From Trichosphaerium sp. ATCC 40318 (Eukaryota > Discosea > Flabellinia > Trichosidae), in the NCBI GenBank assembly GCA_038496445.1, contig JALMLS010000336.1, positions 62,001-126,000 on the forward strand: DNA of 64,000 nucleotides, written 5' to 3'. The notes below the pieces were generated by a model. The model saw only the letters and a program-made list of their open reading frames with translations, did not search any database and was not told the DNA's origin. Of this stretch, positions 23,437 to 34,602 are shown piece by piece. Both the position numbers and the translations under genes were made by a program. Position 1 is the first letter of the stretch, and every line of letters starts with the position of its first letter.

Positions 23437-24603
23437 CTATCTTCCCATTATAGTAATTTGAAAGAAATTGTATACTATAGTAGCCCCATGTAAGGCGTTC
23501 ACTGCATCATATGTTACAAATGTATCATTGAGGTTAATGCTATGTACACCAACTAATGCTAAAACACCACCATCCATTACATTTGTACCGCTAAGATCAA
23601 TTGTGTGAACACCGGCTAAAGCCTTTACACCATCATTTGTCACCTTTGTTTGCTTAAGACTGATTGTATGCACTCCCGCTAATTGTTTGATCCCAACATC
23701 TGTAATTTGTTCACACTTATCCAAAAGAATAGTATGAACACCAGCTAAAGGCTTAATTCCGTCATCTGTCACGTGTTGACAAAATCGTAAATCGATTTTG
23801 TGTACGCCTGCTAATGCCTTCAAACCCTCATCTGTAACCTTCACACTGTGGAGATCAATTGAATGAACACCTGACAGCGCCTTGATACCATCATCTGTAA
23901 TATGTCTACACTCTCCAAGTTGTATTGTATGAACACCAGACAATGCCTTTAAGCCGTAGTCTGTTACAATTGTATTCTCAAGGTTAATTGTATGAACACC
24001 TGCTAGTTCTTTTACACCCATCCCAGTGACATGTGTAAAGTGTAGATTAATTGTATGAACACCTGCTAATGATTTAATACCTTCATCTGTAACAAAAATA
24101 CATTCTCTTAAGTCAATAGTATGAACCCCAGACAATGCCTTAACACCTTCATCCTTTACTGTTGTTGAGCTTAATATAATCTTATGTATTCCAGAGAGTT
24201 GTTTAAGATGATCATCAGTAACACTATTACTGGAACTAAAGTCAACACTATTAACAACGTTTAAGTCTGTAAAGTCAAGAGTCGATATCCAATGATGTAA
24301 CTTTAAGTCATATACTCCTTGCAAGTATTGCAAGTGTTTTTGCTTGATATTGAACTGAATAACAATCTTGTGCTTTGTTATCAAGTATGGTGCCTTTTTG
24401 TTCAGTTTTTTGAGCTTTTTGCTCGTTTTTATGATGATCTTTCGAACGTTTTCGTATCCCATGTGTTGCACCGATATTTTCGCTAGGAATTTACTTGTAT
24501 GTACTACTGAGTGCATAGTTAACTCGGGAACGTATTGCAGAATATGAACAATGACTTCAACTGGGATTTCATCAAGAAAAGCACTGTTTGCGTTCATAGT
24601 CAT
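23437..24603 (-). CDS. F-box / leucine-rich repeat protein
   Basis: Intronless, 388 residues. The N-terminus FLDEIPVEVIVHILQYVPEL is F-box-like, so an SCF ubiquitin-ligase adaptor role is likely but inferred. From about residue 110 to the end there are roughly eleven tandem repeats of 22-24 residues with the core LAGVHTIDL followed by VTDEGVKA, alternating short (HxTHVT) and Cys-containing (LRECIFVT, LGECRHIT, LRFCQHVT) versions. The near-identity of the GVHTI block suggests recent repeat expansion. Proteins with the same HTINL/VTDEG-type repeat are known from amoebal giant viruses as well as protists. It is convergent with the glycosyltransferase, 65 bases from its stop. Confidence 0.75.
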   Translation of the reverse strand: MTMNANSAFLDEIPVEVIVHILQYVPELTMHSVVHTSKFLAKISVQHMGYENVRKIIIKTSKKLKKLNKKAPYLITKHKIVIQFNIKQKHLQYLQGVYDLKLHHWISTLDFTDLNVVNSVDFSSSNSVTDDHLKQLSGIHKIILSSTTVKDEGVKALSGVHTIDLRECIFVTDEGIKSLAGVHTINLHFTHVTGMGVKELAGVHTINLENTIVTDYGLKALSGVHTIQLGECRHITDDGIKALSGVHSIDLHSVKVTDEGLKALAGVHKIDLRFCQHVTDDGIKPLAGVHTILLDKCEQITDVGIKQLAGVHTISLKQTKVTNDGVKALAGVHTIDLSGTNVMDGGVLALVGVHSINLNDTFVTYDAVNALHGATIVYNFFQITIMGR

Positions 24604-24840
24604 TCTAAATAGATTTATATGAATATAACGTAACTAATATGAGCAACAGCGCTGTCAATACCATAAACGGTAAGTCAGGAAACAAGAAATACGTGGACTG
24701 CCTTTCTCAGCGCTTTTTTTTTTGACTATTTTAAAATCTGGTAAAAGGATGCTTGTGTTCGGGTTTCGGGCTTGCTGAGCTTGTCAATGCAATAAATATA
24801 GCTCTCATGTGTACAAGAAAGAACATTACGCTGTGTACAT

Positions 24841-26322
24841 TTACCTCGATTGTTTCATTAAATACAAAATAAAAACCAAGATATTTGATAATATACAAGT
24901 ACTCACAACACCTATTATAAGGTACTGTGTAGGTAACTTTTCAAGCGTAATCAATACATTCTCTCTATTAATAAAATCAGTATAATTTTGGAACAACACG
25001 TGTTGTAACAGGCACGTACAAAATGGATAACTTCGTAGTAATAGGTTCTTTCTGAAATCCAATCGAGATTCTTCTTTGTTCTTTTTCTTTTTTGTTTGCG
25101 ACAACACTGCTTTTCTCACTCTCAGAAGAATCATCTTCTTCAACCTCTGTGCTTGTTGTTTCTGTAAATTCTTCCCATTTTAGTTTAAGAGCTAAGCAAA
25201 GTTAACAACCGCTGTTTGAACATAAATAGAAAACCAAAGTGTCAGATCTTACCACTTCGTATTGATGCATCATGCTCCTAAAACTTAACTTAGCATATTT
25301 AACAACGCATGTTATAGATATACATACAAGTTCCCAAGAGAGTATAAGCTTTTCATCTAATGAAGGGCCATGTAAAATCTCTCCATAAGGAGCCATCTCT
25401 AATGGCTTATCATCAAAAAGATGAGCAGGAATAAACTTTGCTGCGACATTCAAACTCTCAATACACGTGTCACCGATACACTACAACAAACACCCAAGTT
25501 AGAGAAGAGACGTCAAACAACAGACAAGCAGACGTACAGATACTTTGATATTAGTAAAAGTCATGTTATTAGGTTTCAATCCCTTGGGATACAAAGAAGC
25601 AAATCCAACAGCTATATCTTTTTTGTACTTTGAGTATTTGTAAATTACACAATTCAACTAAGGATTACACTATGTTAGCTGGGTTTAGTATGCGTTGAAG
25701 GAACGTACTGGGTTTTTTCTACGTTTTATATGCATCCTGAACCCTTGATTCCAGTGTGGTGCTATTGAACGAGTACATTTTTTAGTTGTTTTTATATATG
25801 GATCTTCATCACTAAAATCAGAGCCCTGAGGAAGATCAATGAGACTTAAAAACAAGAATCTACGATTATTCGCCGTACTGCATCACATGTTATCATTTCT
25901 GAATAACACTCGAGCTGAACAAATCCTGTGAAAGAGTGAGAAAAATCCAAAAAAAAAGTTTGTTGTGACAATCGATTTACCTTTGAAAGGTTCGCGGCTG
26001 ATAGCGCTAATTATATTTATATACAATTCCCCATCTAATATTTCTGAGTCATCCATATACGTAGTTTTATCTGTAATCCTAAGGCAAAGATGAGACTCAA
26101 GAAGCAAGAAAAAGAATTTTCTAAAAATACACGAATTGAACTCAGATAGAGGTCTAAAAAAATCTTATTCTAGACGCTGCACGTGGTTAAAAAATACTGT
26201 TAAATGAACCTCAAGTACATGAAAATTAAGTATGCTTACCCAAAAAAATGAAGAACAACATACATCTGAGAAATGATTGGATGTGTTGTTAAAAAATCAA
26301 AGTAAGCTGGAAACCGCGCCAT
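24841..26322 (-). CDS. C-terminally anchored membrane protein, possible VASt-type lipid transfer protein
   Basis: Starts MARFPAYFDFLTTHPIISQM. Several short exons follow, including YMDDSEILDGELYINI, EDPYIKTTKKCTRSIAPHWN, GLKPNNMTFTNIKVS and LFDDKPLEMAPYGEILHG. The region CVVKYAKLSFRSMM plus KLKWEEFTE resembles the end of VASt domains, the sterol-binding fold of Lam/GRAMD1 proteins. Then come an acidic Ser-rich stretch (EEDDSSESE), a basic stretch and a final transmembrane helix (YLIIGVVSTCILSNILVFIL) before the stop at 24841. The architecture suits an ER contact-site protein, but the domain call is weak and the N-terminal exon junctions are uncertain. A C2 domain is an alternative. Confidence 0.4.
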
Positions 26323-27546
26323 TCGTTCAGAAACGCGTGTAAGTTTGCTTGGGAATCTTAAATCTTCTCGCTCTAAACTAGGAAGCAAGCGTAACAGCTT
26401 GATACGCGTTAGTATGGTCTTCCAGTTTTATAGAATGCCAAAATAGCCTGTTAGTGTATCTCTACGCACTCTGTCGTTGAGGACACTAATTTCTCTATAT
26501 CTCCGTGCGATTGAGTGTGTTATTTCCCTAAAAGGCTTTAGTACTAGTTAACCGTGTCACTACGTACTGTTGCGGTACAGTGACTTCAAAATTGTACACC
26601 TACAAACAGTTAAACTACGAGATACGCTTTAGAGTAATGTAGACGCACAACGAACTCCCTTGTGGACGAGGGGAGCGTTTTGGAGTCATGTCCTTCCAAT
26701 TTTACTGTGTACTCTACCTGATTTGGCGCTTTATAATCTAGACGGCTGCTTTCGCTCTGTAAAGTTTCATTATCGGTTCGCAAATCTTCACGTTTATTGG
26801 CATTTGGCTGTAACATTGCAATCAGTTCGAATTCATAGGCGTTTTCCTTGTATATTGCGCTAGTAATGTTTCAGTACTTTTCTGTACTTTTCGTGACTAA
26901 ACGAAGAAATCAGAATAATGAAAGCATGTTTGCTGAACTGGCTTTACGTGCTACTAACGACACCCTCACCTGCAAACTTGTAATTTGTAGTGTAACTGAT
27001 TACACTTACACTAAAACAAAAACTCTGAAATACGCTACCACAAGCGTCACAAAACTGCACAAAGGCACAGCAAGGCCACCCAGGTCGATAGTTTAAGTAC
27101 TACCCTTAAGGCACTAACTTTTTTGCTTTAACCTTGTAGAAACACCAAAGCAAAGTACTTTACAAGTAAAAAAGACGTACGTTAACTTTTGATACAATTA
27201 AACTGGAAATTTAAAACGAAGAGCAGAAAACACTGCGCATTTTTAAAACCAGCTCGATTTTCTGGGTAGAACAGAAAACTCGGTAAAGTTTCAGGTGTGC
27301 TTGTTGGTGAAGAAATAAGAGGCTGTTTTAGTTTGTTCTACCGATTCGTGGTACTGATCTCGCTTCTTCCTCTACAAGCGCGCCTGGACTTATTTTCGTA
27401 ATGTTAGCAGTCCCACCGTAAATAAAGGTATTTAGAACCGCTTTGCGCGCTTCTTTAAAAATCTTGGTGTGGTTTTCTTGTAGTCTTGGATTCTATACCA
27501 CTGTTCCTCGTTTATGTACCAACCAAGCAATTTAGTACCATCAGCA
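26323..27546. other. Long intergenic region (1.2 kb)
   Basis: Divergent spacer between the anchored membrane protein (-) and the Cys-knuckle protein (+). Short open frames exist but show no domain or splice logic. No RNA gene recognised. Confidence 0.4.
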
Positions 27547-29412
27547 ATGGATAATCAACAGTTGTCGCGGTTGGATGGAGTAGCACCAACACTTGGCGAG
27601 GTGCGTATTTATACTCATATAAGTTATTGTGTACAGCGTAATTGGATGTATTGCGAACAAAAGAAATTTTAATTATTGGCTAAACGTCCGAAAACTAACA
27701 ACTTTTATATTAGATGCTCCCTCACGAGCGTCACTTGATGCCACGTAACATAGGGGATTCTAAAAAAAATTCCTCTTTCCTTCAGGTAAAGTTTCTTGTA
27801 TTCCCGTTCTCCGTTTTATTTTACTCACGCCCTATTAGCTCGTAGACCGTGCAAATGAAGCAATGGGTGTCACTCGTGGTAATGCGCCTGTTATGAACGC
27901 CGATGGGTTGATATCAACCAACAATTTGGTACAAAACCATTTTTTTTTTTGACCGAAAAACTTTCTTTCCAAATTTGTTAGTGTCGTCTACTCAAACAAA
28001 CCCATAGGAGAATGAACTTAGCGATAATATGCTTCCTTCTATGAGTACGTAGCCAACCCATTTTGCCTGCTTTGTTAATATCGCGTAGCTATGTCAGGCC
28101 AAGTACCTGATCAACGATTATCTGGCATGCCTAGGCCTCAGCAACAGGTTCTAAACCTGCAAGGAGCATCTTGGGAAAAGGCTACTTTGGCACAAGCTCT
28201 CGGTCTTCCTCCTTTGATTGCTAACATGCCAATCGTATCACAAGGTATTAAATTGATCTTTTGCAGATAACTAAATTTTGGGTAGTGCTTGCGTGCTTGG
28301 TCAACACAAATGTTAATCCAAAGTCTGTTACGCCTTCTCGCTCTAGAAAGCGTCAAGATTACAACTGCGGCAAATGTGGTAAACGGAAAAAAGGTAAACC
28401 CTGAAATCAAATGTTACTTGTAGCCAACTCCTGTTTTAAGGTCATATTTGTGAGCATCGTGATTTATCTGAAGCTCAACCAGCTCCAAAGCGAAGAAAGT
28501 ATAAACCTTTACAGCCATTCTTGTATGAAAATGGAGATATAAATAGTCAAAACGCTCTGATGAACTTGAACAAATTGGGTACAACAATTGCCAAAATGAT
28601 GTGACTTTTTTTTTTAACTTTGTTTGAAGGTATCGAAAATGTGTTTGTTAGCCTTCATATTACTGAAGCAGATGGTCAGAATTACGAAGTTACAGCTGCA
28701 TACCAACAAACAGCTTTCCATCAACCTACGTATATTGGTATGTATTGTGTAAACTAAAGAGTTGCTCCAACTTCTTAAGAACTCATTTTTTTTTTTTTTA
28801 GGTCGCTTGAGTCCTGAGTATAAGGAACTTGTTAAACCTGCTATTCATGACAAGACTATGCAAAAGGTTGGTCTTAATCCTCTCACAAGGGTTACTCTAG
28901 ACAACGGGCAGTCTATTTGGACTGCGCAATTAAATATTTTCCGCAATCAAAGTTGGCACACTAAGAAGCTAGTCGAAAAGTATTTCTCGTCTGCTTCTCG
29001 AGGGCAAGCTAATGAGCCTTTACCGCCTCCAAGTACAACACGGCCAAAACCTCGTCGTGGTGTTGCACCACAGATACCAAATAACTCAATGGTACGCAGA
29101 AAAAGCCTGCACACAGAGTTATCGGATAACAGAAATTATTTTGGTGTTTAGTGTTTAAATTCAAAAAAAAAATCACAAAAACTGAAATTTTTCCAAATCT
29201 CTCTCTGCCCTCAAGTTGATACAAAAAATTTGGCTTTATGCACATTACCCTTATTAAAGTAGGCGCAACGCCATGGCGGCCAGAATGCAGTCACGGCAGG
29301 AAGACTATCTCCACCTCCTGGTGCTCAAGGAATGACTGGAATGCCTCAACTTGTAATTGTCCCAAATGTTCAGGCTCCTATACAACTTGAACATCTTTAC
29401 AAGGAAAAGTGA
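27547..29412 (+). CDS. Cys-knuckle protein, probably nuclear (unassigned)
   Basis: About nine exons. The N-terminal third is Gln/Asn/Met/Pro-rich (MDNQQLSRLDGVAPT; NEAMGVTRGN; SGMPRPQQQVLN). A Cys/His knuckle follows, YNCGKCGKRKKGHICEH, with two CGxCG-type ligand pairs plus His, and a basic stretch APKRRKYKP that could be a nuclear localisation signal. A conserved-looking globular part then reads NVFVSLHITEADGQNYEV, RLSPEYKELVKPAIHDKTM and VTLDNGQSIWTAQLNIF. The tail is Pro/Gly-rich and ends QLEHLYKEK. Similar CGxCGxxKKGHxC knuckles occur in protist nuclear proteins. I do not recognise the family, so the function is open. Confidence 0.55.
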
Positions 29413-29652
29413 GGGCTTGTTTGAACAAACAGAAAGGAGATGCAAAAAAAGAGTGTTAACACTTTGTAATTGTGTATTGTAAATAAATTTTTTTGGACGA
29501 AAATGTTTGCTTTGTGTCAGTGAACGAGCGACTTGATGAAAATTTCTAGTTTTCTACGAAATTGGAAGAAAAATACTCTCAGTTATTTTTGAGGGTAATC
29601 TAAAGGCTCCCACTATACCAAGGAAGTACTAGCGAATCTAACCAAGATAAAT

Positions 29653-32650
29653 ATGGCAGAAACAGATCCTATTGAAGCGTTAATCGGTAAAGAACATGTT
29701 AACAACACCCAAACTACATTTAGAATACGTGCGCGCGTTGTAGGCTATAAATACGAATAATTATCCTTACTCCGTTACGTAGCTATTAAATTACGCGACA
29801 GAGAGAACGTATACTATGGTATTGTAGACTGGGATGTAATGGACCAGTTTGGGTACAAAAACAGTGCCTTCTTGACGCGTGCTAATATGTTTCGATAGCG
29901 CTGCTATTAGACCGTTCTCACTACAAATGTTCATTCCAGTGAAGACAGGAGGACATCAAAACAGGTGCGGAAAAATTATCTGATAATGCTAACTGTTCAT
30001 TAGAGCCTTAGAAGCACTCTCTAAAACACTATACGGAGCTGCAAGCTTTGCGGGACAGTTATTAGAGCTATTGAAGAAAGAACGACTAGAAAACCAGTAT
30101 GTCACCTCACTTGCGTTACACGCATTTAACAAATATAGGGAGTTCTACAAGCAAGTCTTAGGCGACATGCAAGCCAAAGATCCAAATGACAAGCGCCTTC
30201 ATTTTTCGGATATTTTCACTCTATCCAACGCATTAAAGAGGCCAATTTTTGTATACTGCCCTGACGCTATTGCAGAGCAGTATGGAAAGGTACGAAATAA
30301 TCGAAATGTCACATGTCAAGAAAACCCATAAATGAAAAATTAGTTTTTGGCAACCAAAAACCGACGCCTTTTTTATTTGTCATTTACAGTCCTATATGAT
30401 CCTCTTGATCATTGATATCGCGTGACTTCTTTTACAAGTGATTAATTATTTTATGTAGAGTGTTACGGGATTGTTGTTGCCTTTTAGGCATCCTTCAGAT
30501 ACAATAACAGCACCACCTCTTGCACTTTTTTATGATGGTTTAAAAGCTGCATACGTACCTCTTGTACCTATAGAAGTAGCAAACTTTGAGTGGCCAGTAT
30601 TGGAATCATTGTATCCTATTCCAGAAGGCGTCCAAGTTACAGATTATCTAAATTATAGTAATTATATTGCACCTAAAGTACAAGAACTATTGGCGACACT
30701 TGATGATGAGTCCGCAGCAAAGCTTTTCGCTAACATGTCCACTGGTTCTAAAGTTAAGCGTGCTAAAGGATGTACGTTATCTATTGTATAGATGCAATAC
30801 CATAGTCATATTAACTCGTTTTTGATAGATGTTGAGACATTAAAACAACTACAGCAGAAGTACGTTGTTCTTCTTTTTTTCTTTTTTTTTCTTTGTGTAC
30901 AAAATCGGTTATTCAAAATCTTCGTTTTCTTATCCTTGTATAGATTTGATCTTGTATTTAAAGTAGATATGGGCTCAACTGGAGTTGCTAGATTCCTTTG
31001 CTACAATGTAGGTGATGACATTGAAGTGCTAGCAAAGAAATTTGTTGAAAAAGAAGGGATTGGTTACCAATACATTCCGAAGGTTGTTCAGTTTTTAAGA
31101 AATAGTATTGCAACTGCTAAAAGAGATCCCTCATACGCACACTTATTTACAAATAAGCCAAGAGTACTTTGTACCCACTTTCCTTACAAGGTACGCCACT
31201 GCTTCAAGTATTTGATAAACACCTTTTTTCTTCTTTTTTTGGTTGCATTCTTGATGGCCTCTGGAAACTTGTCGGATGATGATTATTCAAAATTTCACCG
31301 CCTATGCTATTGTTACCTTACTAAATCTGAATTCAGGATAATCTTCTCTTCTTTGGTACAGCACAATTCGATAAAATCAAAAATTTCTTTTCAAAAAAGA
31401 ATACTGCGTTAAGTAAAGATGAACCTGGCAAAGAACTAAACGAAGAAGAAATGAGGACCCTCAATACACTGTTAGATGATTTAAGTGAACCAAACAAAGT
31501 AAAAAACAGCGAAGTAGTTCTATCAGAAGCAAACATTCAAGTATTAAACAAACTCCTTAAATGGCCATCTGCTTGCCTAGTACCAGGTACAACTTTGAAA
31601 AAAATCACTCTGAGTGGTCATGAGCAACCGTGTCCGCAAGTATTTATTTTAAACTTACCGCCGCAGTGTTGTCTTACGAACATCACGTGTTTTAGACGCT
31701 AAAGAAATCTTTGTTTATCGAAGGGTTTTTTCCTTTTTTTTTTACCTTGTTCTTCTCTGATTGTTTTCCTCTAGTTATGGATGTCATGCGCATATTAGTA
31801 TTAAATCCAACTATATCACATATAAATAATGAAAATGAGGATAAAGAACCAAGCTCAACACGTCAACTGATAGCAAATACTCTTGATGTTGCCATAAAAG
31901 AAAATACAACAAACCTTACTTTCTTATGCTTGAAAATGGTCACAAATATACTCTACATGAAGTACTCAAGATTCACACATGCTATAAGAAACAATATTAC
32001 AAATCTACTCAAAGTTGGTATTGATAATGGAAGCGAGAAGGTTCTATACACATTAAGTTTCTTCCTAATTAAGTACGTCCTTAAAGTTTTTTCTTGTTTT
32101 CTTCCTCTTCTCCCTACTACATTATAGCGGTCTTGTCCATGTGTAACTGTTCCAATATACTATACAACCATTCATATAGTATCCATGTGCACATGAATAG
32201 GACCGTTATACTGTAGCGACACAAAAAACTGAGACTTTCTCAGCGTTGTTTTTTATTGTATTTTTTCTCTCGCACAAATGCTAATATATCTTTCGTAGTG
32301 CTTCTGTTATTTTCCTTGGTCCTGAATGGACAGAAATGAGAAGAAACGTTGTCGCTTTATTGATAAAGTTACTTGGCAGAAAAGTTGATGACGAAACGAT
32401 TTACAGATATCTCGTTGCTCTAGGCACCCTAACTGCGTTTGATGGTGCAATGAGAGACTTTGCTATAACATGTGATATCAAGTCAGTCATACAAAGACAT
32501 ATATTATCAGATAATGTCTCAATCAAAGGAGCTTCAAAGGATTTTATTAAAATCATTCCTGCTATAACAAAACCAGGAGTTTCTGTTGAAAAGACATTCA
32601 CAGACTTTGTTCAAGGTCTTATAGATAAAAAAGAAGGAGATGATAAGTAA
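29653..32650 (+). CDS. Pseudo-OTU / PFU / PUL protein (PLAA/Ufd3-related Cdc48 cofactor)
   Basis: The N-terminal half matches A20/TRABID-type OTU domains: LEALSKTLYG, then SDIFTLSNALKRPIFVY (counterpart of E-x-x-HIFVLxxILRRPIIV) and TGLLLPFRHP with ALFYDGLKAAYVPLVPIE. The catalytic Cys position aligns with Arg (NRALEAL) and the catalytic His of the YD-x-x-HF-x-x-LV segment is absent, so it is probably inactive. The middle is a PFU domain (FDLVFKVDMGSTGVARFL, YNVGDDIEVLAKKFVEKE). The C-terminal half is a PUL armadillo domain (HFPYK; FDKIKNFFSKKN; LNKLLKWPSACLVP; VIFLGPEWTEMRRNVVAL) ending KKEGDDK. PFU binds ubiquitin and PUL binds Cdc48/p97 in PLAA/Ufd3, where WD40 repeats occupy the N-terminus. 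That part is replaced here. Confidence 0.75.
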
Positions 32651-33100
32651 GGAAAAAAAAACAACACATTGAAAATAAACATAAATTCAGAGAGAAACTT
32701 TTCTTGTTCTTACACGTAATCAAAGCGGCACCAATTGATATACTTTTAAGATTTACGGATACAAAAAGTACTGACAAGTACCACACATTAAGACATCACG
32801 TGCTTTTTGTATTTTAAGCTCGCATTTTTGGAAGTTCTAATCACGTGGGTTGTTACATAAAAAAAATTCAATGTGAAATACGATAATGTGCTAAGACTGT
32901 TTAGGAGAGGATGGTTGCTCGGTCTATCTTTTTGACAAAATGATGCGTGGTTGATATATTCTAATGCATCAAGAAAATGGGATCAGCATGGTTGAGTTTA
33001 TACATGATCAGCATGTCTCAAAACCAACTTGAATTAATACCTCCCAATATTTTACATTTCTTTTTTTATTGTTTTGATATACCACAATACGTTATGGATA
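32651..33100. other. Convergent intergenic region
   Basis: Between two convergent 3' ends. Contains two CACGTG palindromes within about 45 bases (near 32798 and 32842). No gene is seen. Confidence 0.4.
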
Positions 33101-34369
33101 TCACATAACAATACACTTTGATTTTTCATCCGCTTTTGGTACCTTCTCTTTATTTCTGTATGCTATAAGAAACGCTTCATTGAACACTAAGCAAAGGGTT
33201 TCAATATCAAAAATATTGCAATCTTTGCCGAATTTCCACTTACGTGATTCAACACCATCTCCAGTCAGAGAGCTACATTCCATGTATGAAACTGCCTATA
33301 TATCCAATTTAATTGTGTAACAAGAACAAGAGTAAATGAGTGATTGTTGTGGCTCCAGGTTCATTAGTAGCGTACTTGTATTTTTTTTGCCATTTGTTGA
33401 CATTCTTCTATTTTAATACAATCATGTGGACTTCCATCAGGCTTTAGGGTTGTTCTCAAATCCTCTTTAAGACCCAAAAGAATAATAGGTGTTTCGGGGC
33501 AATGACTACGTACTTCTGGTTTCCACTTAACAAAAATGTTAGCGTTCATTCATGAATGAGCTCAAAAACACCAAAAAAACGATAGAAAAACCCAAATTTT
33601 TTGTCAGTTGTGCATACCCTAGAAGCAACGTTTTCAAAACTAGATCTTGAATCAACACTAAAGCATATAATAAAAATGTCTGTTTTCTAAACAAAACACG
33701 TGTGAACTTGCTGACAAGGAAGTAAACAGCACCAAAAAAAATCTTACAGGATAGCACAAGACCCTCAACCGGTCATAATCCTCACGATTGGCTGTATCCC
33801 ACAAACCTAATAACTTACTAAAACGCGAAAAGAACAATATAGAACATGTAAAAACGAACCTAAATTGACTTCCTCGTCCATAACAAATGTGGTCATACTA
33901 ACGAAATAAACAATCAAAAGCATATAATAAAACAAAGTTGTTCAAGGTAATTTGATTTAAGGTAGATCCCTCTAGACTGTTACTACCTATCAAATACCTC
34001 ATGGCACTGATTTACAGTGCACTTGATGGAGTTTCAATTGCCACTCCATCACCAAGACAGTAAAGTCTAAAAATACGCAAATTTCTATGCTGGAAAAGGA
34101 AACTGTAAAATGTAGCGAAATGAGACGTAGAATGCCTTGATTACCTGTAATTATCGAAAACTGTTGGTACTATGTAGTTGTAAGTATAATATAACGCAAA
34201 TAGAGTCGTACTGTAGTCGTTTGGGAATGACTTGCTTGTATAGCGGAAAAACAAGCAGGTTTTGCCTGATTGGACGACAATTAGCGTTTTGTTAGTGATT
34301 TTAGGCGTTGCTTGACCTACCAACACCATCATCTCCATTTGCTGTTATTTTAATGCTCTTCATAGTCAT
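33101..34369 (-). CDS. Rho-family small GTPase
   Basis: Splicing from ATG 34369 gives [19 protein letters not shown], an intact P-loop (G-D-D-G-V-G-K-T) split by an intron, then [24 protein letters not shown] (switch I with the effector Thr/Tyr), [20 protein letters not shown] (switch II; the usual AGQE reads ANRE), [31 protein letters not shown] (the Rho insert region follows) and CSSLTGDG. It ends with a CAAX box CIVM for prenylation. A first ATG at 34335 would lose the P-loop and is therefore rejected. DTANRE instead of DTAGQE replaces the Gln61-equivalent, so intrinsic hydrolysis may be weak. A 240-base intron lies near 33905-34145. Confidence 0.85.
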
Positions 34370-34602
34370 TTGGCAAGTATTTAAGTCAATCGTTGCCTAT
34401 TTGTATCAAAAAGATGCTAAATAATCTGTCGGTTCAATCTGGTCTTCTCTGTTCGTGTATCTCAGTCAATGAGAGTATACGGCGCTGGTTCAGCTATTTG
34501 TCCTAACGTTAGCCGTTAATTAAACCTAAATCAGTCAAAATAAAACACGTGACAACTAGACAACTTGTTGGCTATCTCTTCATTTTTTTTGTTTTTTGGA
34601 CT

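Noticed and set aside
22046-24603. Integrated giant virus genome
   Set aside because: Only isolated accessory-type genes are present and no viral capsid, polymerase, ATPase or other core gene is seen in the window.
34141-34338. Rho GTPase start at the ATG near 34335
   Set aside because: That start reads through the intron and gives no P-loop. The ATG at 34369 in another frame splices to GDDGVGKT.
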